A DNA stretch of 64,000 bases from Novipirellula galeiformis (GTDB lineage: Bacteria > Planctomycetota > Planctomycetia > Pirellulales > Pirellulaceae): the NCBI RefSeq assembly GCF_007860095.1, contig NZ_SJPT01000010.1, positions 149,640 to 213,639 on the forward strand, in the 5' to 3' direction. A program made the translations under genes and the position numbers. This document shows, in pieces, positions 28,266 through 38,438 of this stretch. Numbering within the stretch: the first letter of the stretch is position 1; each line of letters opens with the position of its first letter. Under the pieces are notes generated by a model that did no database searches, had not been told where the DNA came from, and saw only the letters and a list, made by a program, of their open reading frames with translations.

Positions 28266-29396
28266 TTACAACAGATTTGCTCCGCCCGTGTACTTCTTCA
28301 CGATTTCGGGATCGAGCTCGAGCCCCAGACCCGGGCCGGATGGAATCGCGAGCATGCCATCGGCATCCAACTTGAACTGGTTCGCACTGATTTCATCGAT
28401 GAATGGCGAGCCGGTTAAATATTCGACGAGATCAGTACCAGGGAACGCCGAGGCAAGATGCAAGTCGGCGGCGAGTCCTACCGCGGTGTTCCATCCATGT
28501 GGAATAAAGCGAATACCGTGCTCTTGAGCCATCCATGCGATCCGGCGTTCTTCGCTGATCCCGCCAACCTTGGTGACGTCCGGTTGCACGATATCCAACG
28601 CTCGGGCGGCCATCCAAGGCATAAAGGCTTGGCGGCGCGTCAGCACCTCGCCGCCTGCGATCGACACCGGAGAATGCTCGCGGAGCTTGGCGTAATCTTC
28701 GATGGCGTCCGGGGGAAGCGCTTCCTCGAACCAGTGCACATCATAATCGGCCAACATCGTTGCGGTGTTTAACGCCCACTTGTAGCCGTTCGTCCAAAAC
28801 GCGTCGCTGCCACCGGCATCCACCATCAATCGGCACTCGGCACCGACCGCTTCTCGCGCGGCTTGGACGATCGCACGATCTGTCGCTGCATTGACACGAC
28901 CGAACGGTCCCCAGCCAATTTTGAAGGCGCGAAACCCTTCGGCTTTTACTGCCAACAAGTGATCTCGCAGTTTGCTCGGTTCGTCCATCAACAACGAGGC
29001 ATAAGGTTGCACTCGATCGCGATAACGTCCGCCCAACAATCGGCCCACCGGTTGCCCCGTCGCTTGACCGAACAAATCCCACAATGCAATGTCGATGCCG
29101 CTGATCGCATGGGTCAGGGAACCGCCACGCCCGAGCCAAAACATATGTTGATGCAACTTTTCGCTAACGCGTTCGGGTTCGAGCGCATTTTCGCCGCGAT
29201 ACAACGGCTCGAGCACTGCCAATGCCGCTTGCACCAATGCATCGTTGGTGAACACGCTGCCCAGTCCCACGGCACCTTCATCTGTATGGACCGCAATCAG
29301 CGTATGCACACAATCGTCGGGCCGCAGTTCATTGCTCCAACCGCCCTCGGGCGTTGCGCCGCGCAGACCCGCGCAGCGTATTTCTCGTATTTTCAT
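28266..29396 (-). CDS. Mandelate racemase/muconate lactonizing enzyme family
   Basis: A 376-residue enolase-superfamily enzyme. The N-terminal capping domain ends near HQHMFWLGRGG. The barrel shows AFKIGWG with the first catalytic Lys, then metal ligands in VDAGGSD, WFEEALPP and AGGEVLTRR. A C-terminal His in IPHGWNTAVGLAADLH pairs with an Asp in QPDVTKVGG, as in the mandelate racemase and sugar acid dehydratase subgroup. It would remove a proton next to a carboxylate; the substrate is unknown. The frame extends 71 codons upstream, but ATG 29396 fits the family. It follows M81 peptidase and MFS genes in one operon. Confidence 0.88.
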   Translation of the reverse strand: MKIREIRCAGLRGATPEGGWSNELRPDDCVHTLIAVHTDEGAVGLGSVFTNDALVQAALAVLEPLYRGENALEPERVSEKLHQHMFWLGRGGSLTHAISGIDIALWDLFGQATGQPVGRLLGGRYRDRVQPYASLLMDEPSKLRDHLLAVKAEGFRAFKIGWGPFGRVNAATDRAIVQAAREAVGAECRLMVDAGGSDAFWTNGYKWALNTATMLADYDVHWFEEALPPDAIEDYAKLREHSPVSIAGGEVLTRRQAFMPWMAARALDIVQPDVTKVGGISEERRIAWMAQEHGIRFIPHGWNTAVGLAADLHLASAFPGTDLVEYLTGSPFIDEISANQFKLDADGMLAIPSGPGLGLELDPEIVKKYTGGANLL

Positions 29397-29403
29397 AAAG
29401 TCT

Positions 29404-30903
29404 TTAGTGTGATCGTTGAAACAGTTGGGTTTGACGCGTGAAAGGGACGTTGGCATCGAGCGGAAAGATTGGACGGGGACAGCGGGTGTGACCAAGGTAC
29501 GGCACGTTCGCACTGGCCGAACCCGGCGCATCGATATTGACCATTTGCGTGCACCAATCCGCATACATATGGTGCTGGCAATGAGGCGACTTGACCACCA
29601 CGGCATCAAACGCTTTCGGGTTCTGGCCGTGAGCGTAAAAGAAGGAACGATCGTACAAATTCACTGCCCGACTGCTGACCACGAGCGTAAAGTTTTCTGA
29701 CTCGAGCACCGCCGTAGGCCCGGCAAACCACTGTTCCCCAAACGATTCACTATGGAAGTGACCGTCCGAAAGCGAACGTACGGTCGCCGTCATCTCCAGC
29801 GGCTGAAACCGCTCGGGATCCACGCTGCCGCCAATCGTCGTTTGAATCGTCGCGGAAACGCCTGCCGCGAACGCTTGGGCGACCGCCTCGGCATCCACAA
29901 TCGGAACCAAGGTGCGTCCCTTAAAGCCGGCTTCGACCAGTTTCCGCAGAACGGCATTACTGTCGCCCGATGCTCCCGAGCTTGTCGCGTCCGCAGCATC
30001 CACCAACGCGAGCGTCCCTTCGCGGTGGGCGCAAGCGACACTTGCCATCGTATCGAGACTGGCCAAGGGGACTCGCATCTTGGCATGGTGCTCCCAAAAA
30101 CGATCTGCGATCCGCAGCGCCTCACGCTTCGCCAACTCGGGATCGTTATCGGTGACGACGAAGCTATACGTTTGCAGCGACGGAACGTCGGTGAACGGAT
30201 TGCCGATGAACATGCCCGCCGAAAGCCCCACGGTATCGCCTTCGACTTGCTGAGCGATACGAATACTCTCGCCAAACCGCCCACTGGACGTGATCAGCTC
30301 ATCGCCGCGAACCAGAGCAGGAACCGCCACTTTCGCCGTCACCGGCTTCACCTCGCCAGACTCGATTCGCAGCAGCAACCGAGCGGCTCGTTGTCCCGTT
30401 TCATAGAAATCGACATGAGGATAGGTGTGGTAGGCGACAATCGCGTCGCTGTGCTCCACCATCCGATCGGTCAGAATGCCGTGCAGATCGAGCGACAGCA
30501 CGATCGGAATGTCTTCACCCAGGATCTTGCGTGCCTCCGCCATCAGATAGCCTTCCGGATCGAGTTCATCCTCACTCGCCATCGCGCCGTGCATGCAGAA
30601 ATAAACCGCATCGACCGCCCCTGCTTCGCGAACGCTGTCGAGAAACTCTCGTGCGATGCGCTGCCACGCCTCCTTGGCCAATGTCCCTCCCGAGGTAATG
30701 AACGCCGCGCTGTATCCCGCGACGATCTCAACGCCATCGGTTGCATCGAAAACGCTCAGCGCTCCCCCGATTTCATTACGCACGCGGCGGTGGTAGCGGA
30801 GCAGTTCATCGCCGTGACGAATCGCAAAGTCATCGTAGCCGCTGAGCTGCGGATTGAACGTGGAAACTTCTTGTTTGCATTCCGCAATCAAAATCCTTGG
30901 CAT
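29404..30903 (-). CDS. M81-family metallopeptidase (MlrC-like)
   Basis: A 499-residue member of the M81/MlrC family, named for MlrC, which cleaves linearised microcystin. The start MPRILIAECKQEVSTFNP and the motifs YFCMHGAMASE, LSLDLHGILTDRM and AYHTYPHVDFYETG supply the His and Asp residues expected for zinc binding. The C-terminal region (VKSPHCQHHMYADW) is also conserved in the family. Planctomycete members are not known to act on microcystin. It starts 4 bases after the MFS stop and ends 8 bases before the enolase-family start, so the three genes are almost certainly one operon. Confidence 0.88.
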   Translation of the reverse strand: MPRILIAECKQEVSTFNPQLSGYDDFAIRHGDELLRYHRRVRNEIGGALSVFDATDGVEIVAGYSAAFITSGGTLAKEAWQRIAREFLDSVREAGAVDAVYFCMHGAMASEDELDPEGYLMAEARKILGEDIPIVLSLDLHGILTDRMVEHSDAIVAYHTYPHVDFYETGQRAARLLLRIESGEVKPVTAKVAVPALVRGDELITSSGRFGESIRIAQQVEGDTVGLSAGMFIGNPFTDVPSLQTYSFVVTDNDPELAKREALRIADRFWEHHAKMRVPLASLDTMASVACAHREGTLALVDAADATSSGASGDSNAVLRKLVEAGFKGRTLVPIVDAEAVAQAFAAGVSATIQTTIGGSVDPERFQPLEMTATVRSLSDGHFHSESFGEQWFAGPTAVLESENFTLVVSSRAVNLYDRSFFYAHGQNPKAFDAVVVKSPHCQHHMYADWCTQMVNIDAPGSASANVPYLGHTRCPRPIFPLDANVPFTRQTQLFQRSH

Positions 30904-30906
30904 CAG

Positions 30907-32223
30907 CTAGGCTCCGTCGTGATGAATTCGTTCGTAGTCTTTGGGAAACAGATAGAGGATGCCGAGGACCAATAGGACGGCGGCCACGGCGAACGCCAGC
31001 GAGGTGTACGAGAGCATCCGCTCCAAGCCGACTGATTTTTTCCAAATGCCACCGACCAGTGGCGCAAAACCGGACAGCGCCGCTCCGCAAAAATTAAGCA
31101 ATCCCACCGCCGAGGCGCGCGTATTAGCGGGGACCACTTCAAAGGCAGCCGGAAAGACATTGCCAATGAAAAAACCACTAAACAATCCGAAACCGGCCGC
31201 TGCAATCCGGGTCGCATCGAGAGACTCGGCACTGCCGATCCAATGCAGGCACGGGGCGCACAACATCAAACTAATCGCCATCAACCACAGCCGCGCTGCC
31301 TTGGTACGCAAAAACAGTTTGTCCGCCAAGAAGCCGCCTCCAAGCAGTCCGATAAACGTGGTGCTCTGTAGATAAGCGGTCGCCGTAAAGGCCGCATCCG
31401 CAAGGTCCAGCGAATACTTTTCATAGAGAAAACTGGGCAACCAACTGTACAGCATCCAGAGACCGAAGACGAAGGTGGGAAAGACAACGCAGAGCAGCAA
31501 AAAGGTTGGCACTTTCACTAATTCGGTGATCGCCAATGTGCCGTCCGCGCGCTTCGTTTCCACCTCCGCGTCCTCGTTCACGGTGCGCAAAAACATCGCG
31601 TACGGCAAGCAATAAAGCAGCCCGATCGCGCCGAGAATAAAGAACGCCTCACGCCAGTATCCTTGATGTGCCATCCAGCCCCCGAACCACGCGCCCGCCA
31701 CGGTACCCACGATCTGGGCGGTCGTCAGCGTCGCCACCGCGCGTGAGCGTTTTTCCGGTGCGTGGGCGTTGGACGTCAACGCGATCGCGGCGGGCATGTA
31801 CAGCGATTCGGAAACCCCCATCGCGGCGCGGAGGGCAAGCAAGATGAAAGCGGATGTCGCAAATCCAGTCCCCACCGTCACCAAACTCCAGATCGCCAGA
31901 CTGAACACGACCAACACGCGTTTTGAGTACTTATCCGCGATCTGCCCCGCCAAAGGACACCCCAGCCCATAGACCCACAGAAAGATCGATCCGGTTAAGC
32001 CCAGTTCGCGGTCCGTCAGTCCCAAATCGGACTGCAAGACAGGGAACATCGCGAACACTGCTTGTCGGTCGCAGTAGTTCAAAAAATAGGCGCACCACAT
32101 GAATGCGACCAAATGCGTGGCCTTGCGCCCGCTCTGCTTAATTTCAGCTTGTGTCACGATCTGCGCGGGCCAGGGGTTGGAGGATTGGAATTCTAAACGC
32201 GATGCCCGCGACACAATCGACAT
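30907..32223 (-). CDS. MFS transporter, anion:cation symporter type
   Basis: A 438-residue inner-membrane transporter with twelve hydrophobic segments. The first helix region YFLNYCDRQAVFAMFPVLQ and the MFS loop motif GQIADKYSKRVL are typical. The general resemblance is to the ACS subfamily, which imports hexuronates, galactonate and other organic acids with protons. A second loop motif, GGFLADKLFLR, starts the second half. It is the first gene of an operon with an M81 peptidase and an enolase-family enzyme, which suits import of a sugar acid or small peptide-like acid. ATG 32223 is chosen; residues upstream do not fit the family. Confidence 0.87.
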   Translation of the reverse strand: MSIVSRASRLEFQSSNPWPAQIVTQAEIKQSGRKATHLVAFMWCAYFLNYCDRQAVFAMFPVLQSDLGLTDRELGLTGSIFLWVYGLGCPLAGQIADKYSKRVLVVFSLAIWSLVTVGTGFATSAFILLALRAAMGVSESLYMPAAIALTSNAHAPEKRSRAVATLTTAQIVGTVAGAWFGGWMAHQGYWREAFFILGAIGLLYCLPYAMFLRTVNEDAEVETKRADGTLAITELVKVPTFLLLCVVFPTFVFGLWMLYSWLPSFLYEKYSLDLADAAFTATAYLQSTTFIGLLGGGFLADKLFLRTKAARLWLMAISLMLCAPCLHWIGSAESLDATRIAAAGFGLFSGFFIGNVFPAAFEVVPANTRASAVGLLNFCGAALSGFAPLVGGIWKKSVGLERMLSYTSLAFAVAAVLLVLGILYLFPKDYERIHHDGA

Positions 32224-33261
32224 TCGGTGTGAGGCACGGTGCAGGTAGCTTCCGGTGGGACTCTCGAACGGTCGAGCCCGCGCCGGGTTGGAGCACGGCC
32301 ATGACGGCGTCCGATCTGCAGTCCGCGAACCCTGGGGGAAAGCACGAACCGTTTTGGGGAGGCTGGAGTCTATCCGATCGAAACTGAGAAATCCAGTTTC
32401 TGCTAAAAAAAGCATCGACGATGCTCAACACTCACATCATTCACATCAACACTCCCCCACGTACGCAGGTACACAACGACAATGATGCGCTATCGCACCC
32501 GAGTTACCTACGACCGTGAACCAGCAGCGTCCCTTGGCCACTTGCCGTAACAAATTCGCCTGCGACCTTAGTGGCGTCCGCAGCAGACGAACCGAAAACC
32601 ACAACCGCTTGCATCCGTGTCAGTATTAAAGGTTCGTTAGCGGTTCACCAAGCACAGTGTCCTCACGCATCGTTTCACCTTCTTGTCTGCGAGTCGAGTC
32701 TCGCGCCGAAAGGCGTTTCACCTCAACGAAGCCAGTCCCGCAGCCGAAACCAGCCTCGTAATTGCACGCCGGCCACGGCGTCTGTTGAACGCAACCTTGA
32801 ATTGATCGCGTCATTGACAAACGGGAACAAAAAGAACATTTCAACCGCTTGCACCCGTGAACCCGCAGCGTCCTCGGTGTGTATGCCCAAGTTGTGTGCA
32901 AGTGAAGGAGAACCTTTTTGAGTCACTCCGTTACGGACGCGTGGGGATGTGTATTGCTAGAAAAAACGGCAACACCGTCACTTCAAACACCGTCGCTCAC
33001 TTCAAACACAGACGCTCCGGCCATGCAAATCAACGCCACAACCGCACGACTACGGTTTCGCTATAATCATGACTCCTATAATCATGACTGATTCGTGACT
33101 CGGCTTGACGCCCCCCAGTTTGGCCCCCGTGCCATCGTCGAATCCGCCCTCATGCACCTTGGGACTTCCTTACGTGATGGAATCGGGCGACATGGCCACC
33201 TATACTGTGACACCGCGCCCCCCTCCTGCCTTATTTCCCCCAAAAAAACCTGTAGCGAACA
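32224..33261. other. Intergenic, repeat-rich, no gene supported
   Basis: About 1 kb between divergent genes. Two related stretches (AACCGCTTGCATCCGTG near 32610 and AACCGCTTGCACCCGTG near 32841) suggest a decayed duplicated element. The stretch 32957-33003 (AAAAAACGGCAACACCGTCACTTCAAA) matches the tail of the dispersed palindromic repeat, so a remnant copy is present. Open frames here have no recognisable product. Confidence 0.45.
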
Positions 33262-36200
33262 ATGTGCACCATGCTCCATCGGCCGCTTTTCTCGATTGTC
33301 TGTTTGTCAGTCATTTCCAGCCTGATTTCGCAGATCGCGGTTGCCCAAAACCAAGCGAGTTCGACCACCGAGATTGATGGGATTCACTTCACGCTCGCCG
33401 AGGGGTTGCGGATTGAAAAGGTCACGAACGAATCCTTGATCAAATGGCCGATCGTCGCCGATTGGGACAATCAAGGTCGTTTGGTGGTCGCCGAGTCCGC
33501 AGGCGTCACCAAGCCCATCGTCGAACACAACAAAACCAAACCTCACAAACTGATCCGTTTAGTCGATAGCAACGGCGATGGAACGTTTGACAAGCGAATC
33601 GTTGCCGCCGAGCAACTCGCCTTTCCCGAAGGCGTCTTGTGTCTGGGAAACGACGTGCTCGTCTCGGCACCGCCGTTGATTTGGAAACTGACCGATGCCG
33701 ACGGGGATGGAGTTTGCGAAGATCGTGAAGTCTGGTTCGATGGGCAAACGATCACCGGCTGTGCAAACGATTTACATGGCCCGTATCTTGGTCCCGATGG
33801 ATGGGTTTATTGGTGCAAGGGTGCCTTTGCAGCCCAGACGCACGATCTTGTTAATGGCCAGACCCTGCAAACCTCAGCCGCTCACATTTTTCGTCGCCGC
33901 ATCGACGGGGGACCGATTGAACCGGTGATGACGGGCGGGATGGACAATCCAGTCGAAGTCGCCATCACCCCTGAGGGCGAGAAATTCTTTACCAGCACCT
34001 TTTTGCAACAACCTGGCGGCGGACTCCGCGATGGGATCGCCCACGCTGTCTACGGAGGCGTGTACGGCAAAGAGAATTCGGTCTTGGCGAATCATCCTCG
34101 CACGGGACCATTGATGCCAATTTTGACCCAACTTGGCCCGGCGGCGCCCAGTGGACTCGCTTGCCTAAGATCCAATCAATTGACGCGATTCACCGAGCAC
34201 CCGGATACACGTGTCCTTGTCGCCGCCTTGTTCAATTTGCAAAAAGTAACCGCCCATCAATTGGTTCCCGAGGGTGCCAGCTTCCGCACGATCGATCACG
34301 ACTTGGTGGTCGCCGACCGTGTTGACTTTCATCCCACCGATGTGATCGAAGACGCGGATGGCAGTCTACTGGTGATCGATACCGGAGGTTGGTACGACCT
34401 GTGTTGCCCTACGTCGCGAATCGATCAAAAAACGGCCTCAGGTGGCATCTATCGAATCTCGACGGACAAGACAGCTCAAAACGGCTTCGCTCGCGGGCCG
34501 GTGGTCGTTTCCTCCGCCGCTGACCAAGCGTCGGTAACGACAGCACAATTGTACGATCGGCGGCCTTGGGTTCGTCGCCAAGCGGGCTTGGCCGTGACGG
34601 TTGCGGGCGACACAGCGACCAAGTCTCTCGATGCCATCCTCCGTGATGCGGATCGTTCGATCGACGACCGACTGACCGCATTGTGGTCGCTTAGCCGAGT
34701 CGGCAGCCCCGCGGCGGTCGCTACCATTTCCGATCACCTGCGTGATCCCAATCCGCAAATGGTGCAAGCGGCTTGTCACGCCGTGTCGCTTCACCGCCAC
34801 GAGGGCTCGCGCCCGCAACTCGAGCGTTTACTGAAACATCCCTCGCTTGCCGTCCGCCGCGTTGCCGCCGAAGCACTCGGCCAAATCGCGAGCGCTGCCT
34901 CGGCCCCCACATTACTATCCGCATGCGAACATACCGGCGGCGATCGCCACTTAGAACACTCCTTGTTGTACGCATTGATCGAAATCGCGCAATCGAATTC
35001 CATCGATCTGATCGCGATGGCTAACTCCGACACGCAATGGACCGCCGTGTTGCTGGTTCTCGACCGCGTCGGACGCAGCGACCAAGTCGAGCTCTCTCGG
35101 TTCTTTACGGCCTGGAGCAGCAGCGATCCCAAGTTGCGTGACATCGCCGCAGAAATTTTGGCCAAGCACCCTCAATGGGCATCGGAATCGATCACCAAGA
35201 TCGCTGCGATGTACACTCAGCTCGATGCTGCGGATTCCCCCGCTGCGGACAACCTCGCACGTCTGGTCGCGGGTTGGAAGAACGAACCATCGACCCAGCA
35301 ATTGGTCGCCGATTGGATCGGCAACGCCGCCGCAGCGAAACCGTCGCAGCAACGGTTCTTGGCCACTCAGCTGAGCCAAATCTCGCCCACGAAGGTCCCA
35401 CGTGACTGGGCTGCCCCAATCGCGACGTGGTTGGAAGCCGCGAGTGAACCGGTGCAACGGGCGCTAACCGAAAATTTACCTCGGCTCCAAATCGAAGCGG
35501 CCGATGCGTCCTCGTTACCCGAAACAATCATTCGCATCGCACGTCAAGCGGAATCGACCGACCATCGCTTGCGTGTGCTTGGGGCACTCCCCGCAGGACG
35601 CAAAGTCGACGATCCCGAACTCGAAAAAGAGGTCGTCGCGTCGTTCTTGAGCGACGACGAAACGCTTGCCCCGCTAGCATCCAAAGTGCTCCAGCGAGTG
35701 AAACTCTCGGATGCAAGCCAATTGGCCGATGCGTTGCCAAGCATCCCCTCGCAATCCTTGACGACCGCCATCGAAGCGGTCCATCGGGCCAGCAATGATG
35801 CAATCCAATCCAAGATGCTGGCGGGACTCGCATCCCTGCCTGCCGCGAAAACGTTGCCGCAAACCTACTTGACGAATCTGTATAAACGATCATCCAAGGA
35901 ACTGCAGGCACAGGCCCAGCAGACCGCCGCGGATTTGATCCGTCCCGCGGCGGACGTCAAGGCCACGGTCGACAAGACACTGGCCCGACTGAGCAGCGGC
36001 GATCCCGTTCGCGGATTGCAAGTGTTCCGTAGCAGCAAGGCAGCCTGTAGTGCTTGCCACCGCATCGGTTACGTCGGACATGACGTTGGCCCCGAGCTCA
36101 CTCGCATTGGCGCCAGCCGGACACCCGACGCGTTGTTGGAAGCGATCTTGTTCCCCAGCGCCCGCCAAGAACAGAGTTACCAGGGCTCTCGCGTGTTGAC

Positions 36201-36414
36201 GATCGATGGCCAGGTCTACAACGGGCTGATCAAACATCGCACCCCCGAAACCATCGAACTGCAAGTCACCGCCGAACGATTGGTGGTGATCCCAAGCGAA
36301 GAGATCGAACTGCTTGAACCGAGCGACATCTCGGTGATGCCAGCCGGCTTGGCCGAGCAATTGACAATCGAAGAGCTCTCGGACCTGATGGCATTATTGC
36401 AATCGGCGAAGTAG
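33262..36414 (+). CDS. PVC-type propeller/HEAT/cytochrome c protein
   Basis: A 1050-residue protein characteristic of planctomycetes and verrucomicrobia. A signal peptide (about residues 5-28) is followed by a propeller resembling membrane-bound sugar dehydrogenases (IKWPIVADWDNQGRLVVAES, DLHGPYLGPDGWVYW). Alpha-helical HEAT-type repeats then run from about residue 430 to 880. A C-terminal heme-binding domain carries C929-S-A-C-H933, followed by GHDVGPELT. It should sit in the periplasm and bind covalent heme c. An oxidoreductase role on sugars is often presumed but unproven. ATG 33262 and ATG 33271 are both possible starts. It is not in an operon. Confidence 0.88.
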   Translation: MCTMLHRPLFSIVCLSVISSLISQIAVAQNQASSTTEIDGIHFTLAEGLRIEKVTNESLIKWPIVADWDNQGRLVVAESAGVTKPIVEHNKTKPHKLIRLVDSNGDGTFDKRIVAAEQLAFPEGVLCLGNDVLVSAPPLIWKLTDADGDGVCEDREVWFDGQTITGCANDLHGPYLGPDGWVYWCKGAFAAQTHDLVNGQTLQTSAAHIFRRRIDGGPIEPVMTGGMDNPVEVAITPEGEKFFTSTFLQQPGGGLRDGIAHAVYGGVYGKENSVLANHPRTGPLMPILTQLGPAAPSGLACLRSNQLTRFTEHPDTRVLVAALFNLQKVTAHQLVPEGASFRTIDHDLVVADRVDFHPTDVIEDADGSLLVIDTGGWYDLCCPTSRIDQKTASGGIYRISTDKTAQNGFARGPVVVSSAADQASVTTAQLYDRRPWVRRQAGLAVTVAGDTATKSLDAILRDADRSIDDRLTALWSLSRVGSPAAVATISDHLRDPNPQMVQAACHAVSLHRHEGSRPQLERLLKHPSLAVRRVAAEALGQIASAASAPTLLSACEHTGGDRHLEHSLLYALIEIAQSNSIDLIAMANSDTQWTAVLLVLDRVGRSDQVELSRFFTAWSSSDPKLRDIAAEILAKHPQWASESITKIAAMYTQLDAADSPAADNLARLVAGWKNEPSTQQLVADWIGNAAAAKPSQQRFLATQLSQISPTKVPRDWAAPIATWLEAASEPVQRALTENLPRLQIEAADASSLPETIIRIARQAESTDHRLRVLGALPAGRKVDDPELEKEVVASFLSDDETLAPLASKVLQRVKLSDASQLADALPSIPSQSLTTAIEAVHRASNDAIQSKMLAGLASLPAAKTLPQTYLTNLYKRSSKELQAQAQQTAADLIRPAADVKATVDKTLARLSSGDPVRGLQVFRSSKAACSACHRIGYVGHDVGPELTRIGASRTPDALLEAILFPSARQEQSYQGSRVLTIDGQVYNGLIKHRTPETIELQVTAERLVVIPSEEIELLEPSDISVMPAGLAEQLTIEELSDLMALLQSAK

Positions 36415-36581
36415 TTCCCGTCGGGTTCGCTTTCGTAGCTGCGTTCGCAAGAACGCGGTCCACCGTCTGGCGACATGAGCTACAGCAAAATTAAAAATGC
36501 ATTAGTTAAAGGCCGGCGGTCGCGTTTGTTGCGGGAACCGCGGCTAACGCCATGCGGCTGATTTTGCGTAAAAACTCCTGC

Positions 36582-37523
36582 CTAGGCGTTTAGCTGGGTC
36601 GCAGCGATCGAGACCGCTCCGGCGACCGGTTCGCGGATCGGATGAATCTGCGGTTGCAGCCCCACATCCGACAGCAGCTGACACAGACGATCGGCAAAAC
36701 GTGGCTGTTGCGTCAGCACGCCGCCGGTGACGGCAAACGCAAACGGCGTTTCGGCAAATCCCAGACGCGTTGCCAACGCTGTGACCATCTCGCACAACTC
36801 CGCCGCGGCGGACTCGATAATGTCTCCTGCGGCAACATCCCCCGACTCCGCAGCTGCGAACACAATCAAGGCAAGCCGAGCGATCGACGCGCGATTGGTT
36901 TGCTCGGAATAGATGACCGGGATCAATTCGCTTGGGCTGGTGATTTGGTAATGCTCGAGGATGCTCGGCAGCAAGCTCGTTTGCGGACCGCGTCCATCGG
37001 CGGCGCGGGCTGCGGCACGCAAACCAGCCACTCCGATTTGGTAGCCGCTTCCCTCATCACCAAACAAACCACCCCAACCTCCACACCGCGCCGTCGATCC
37101 GTCCGCACTGCGTCCGATTGCCAGCGATCCAGTGCCGGAGATCAATGCGATGCCGACTCCATCACGCGACGCCGCGTACAACACCGGCATCGCATCATTG
37201 GTGATCGTTATGCGATGCGACAATTGGCATTGCTCGGCCCACGTGCGAATCAACTGTTGCTCGGCCTCGCGATCGGCACCGGCCAGCGACAAGCACGCGC
37301 TCGCCACCGTTGTCCTGGTTCGCTTGGCGTCCGCAAACACAGCGTCGATCGCGAGGTCGAGGTTCGCGGTCGCTTGGTCGAACCCGACACTGCGGCCGTT
37401 GGAGGGTCCCGACCGTCCACGACCGATCGTTTCGGTGCGGCATTGGTGATTGCGACGAGCCAACCACGCAACCGTCTTCGAACCGCCTCCGTCGATACCT
37501 AGAATCAAGTCGTCTTGGTGCAT
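36582..37523 (-). CDS. BadF-type kinase, probable amino-sugar kinase
   Basis: A 313-residue kinase of the BadF/BadG/BcrA/BcrD ATPase family, which includes N-acetylglucosamine and N-acetylmuramic acid kinases. The phosphate-1 loop is LGIDGGGSKT at the N-terminus. LISGTGSLAIG and GGWGGLFGDEGSGY form the adenosine and phosphate-2 sites. It starts 12 bases after the murQ stop and lies across from a transporter and two MurNAc-releasing enzymes. I therefore infer that it phosphorylates MurNAc (and perhaps GlcNAc) at O6, giving the substrate of MurQ. I use ATG 37523; an in-frame GTG lies one codon earlier. Confidence 0.85.
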   Translation of the reverse strand: MHQDDLILGIDGGGSKTVAWLARRNHQCRTETIGRGRSGPSNGRSVGFDQATANLDLAIDAVFADAKRTRTTVASACLSLAGADREAEQQLIRTWAEQCQLSHRITITNDAMPVLYAASRDGVGIALISGTGSLAIGRSADGSTARCGGWGGLFGDEGSGYQIGVAGLRAAARAADGRGPQTSLLPSILEHYQITSPSELIPVIYSEQTNRASIARLALIVFAAAESGDVAAGDIIESAAAELCEMVTALATRLGFAETPFAFAVTGGVLTQQPRFADRLCQLLSDVGLQPQIHPIREPVAGAVSIAATQLNA

Positions 37524-37535
37524 CACGCTGTTTTT

Positions 37536-38438
37536 TTATTGAGGACGATCTTGGTTGAGAACGCGGCGTAAATGTCCCCCGCAATCGGCCAGCTGTTGAC
37601 GCGCCGCCTCCGCAGTGACTTCTTGCAAATGCGAAACGATTGCCGTCTTCACTTCGCCATCGCAACGGTCCAACAAACGGCGAGCTTCCTCGGGTGCGAT
37701 GCCCGTGATGTCCGAAACGATTTGGCAAGATCGCATGCTCAACTTCGCATTGGTGGCGCGTAGATCGACCATCAAATTGCCGTACGTCTTGCCGATTCGG
37801 ACCATCGCCCCGGTGGTGAGCATGTTCAACACCATCTTGGTGGCGGTCCCCGCCTTCATGCGGGTCGAACCGCTAATCACTTCAGGACCGACGACGGGCG
37901 AAATCATGATTTGACAATGAGGTCTCAGTTCGCAATCGGCATTGCAGCTCAATCCGATCGTGAACGCACCGACTTGGTTGGCGAATTGCAGACCGCCGAT
38001 CACGTAAGGCGTTCGCCCACTCGTCGCGATCCCCATCACCACATCTTTGTCGCAAACGTGATGGTCGGCCAAATCTCGCTGGCCAAACTCGGGGTGATCT
38101 TCGGCGCCTTCGATCGCTCGCGTTAGCGCGTCTCGGCCGCCTGCGATTAAACCGACCACCATCTTGGCGGGGGTGTTGAACGTCGGCGGACATTCGCTGG
38201 CATCCAATACCCCCAAGCGGCCGGAGGTGCCCGCCCCCATATAAAGCAGTCGACCTCCCGCGCGAAAACGATCGGCGATCACATCGATCGCGGCCGCAAT
38301 CGACTCCGCTTGAGTGGCCACGGCCGCAGCAATGCTGGCGTCTTGCGAATTCATCAACCGCACGATCTCGAGCGCCGAGAGCGAATCGATTTTGCTCGAC
38401 TCAGGATTGCGAGCTTCCGTAGTCAGTTTTTCAAGCAT
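37536..38438 (-). CDS. murQ: N-acetylmuramic acid 6-phosphate etherase
   Basis: A 300-residue SIS-domain lyase. MurQ cleaves the lactyl ether of MurNAc 6-phosphate to give GlcNAc 6-phosphate and D-lactate in the cytoplasm. Diagnostic stretches are LTTEARNPES at the N-terminus, YMGAGTSGRLGVLDASECPP (with the proposed catalytic Glu), AGGRDALTRAIEGAEDH, ISPVVGPEVISGSTRMKAGT and KTYGNLMVDL. The open frame continues to 38594, but ATG 38438 begins the conserved part. It leads a two-gene operon with the amino-sugar kinase. The divergent transcript encodes a symporter and two NamZ-like enzymes, completing a MurNAc salvage route. Confidence 0.95.
   Translation of the reverse strand: MLEKLTTEARNPESSKIDSLSALEIVRLMNSQDASIAAAVATQAESIAAAIDVIADRFRAGGRLLYMGAGTSGRLGVLDASECPPTFNTPAKMVVGLIAGGRDALTRAIEGAEDHPEFGQRDLADHHVCDKDVVMGIATSGRTPYVIGGLQFANQVGAFTIGLSCNADCELRPHCQIMISPVVGPEVISGSTRMKAGTATKMVLNMLTTGAMVRIGKTYGNLMVDLRATNAKLSMRSCQIVSDITGIAPEEARRLLDRCDGEVKTAIVSHLQEVTAEAARQQLADCGGHLRRVLNQDRPQ

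Noticed and set aside
32571..32921. 116-codon plus-strand frame between the MFS and cytochrome genes
   Set aside because: The composition is unlike the neighbouring genes, there is no recognisable domain, and it overlaps an apparent duplicated, decayed element.
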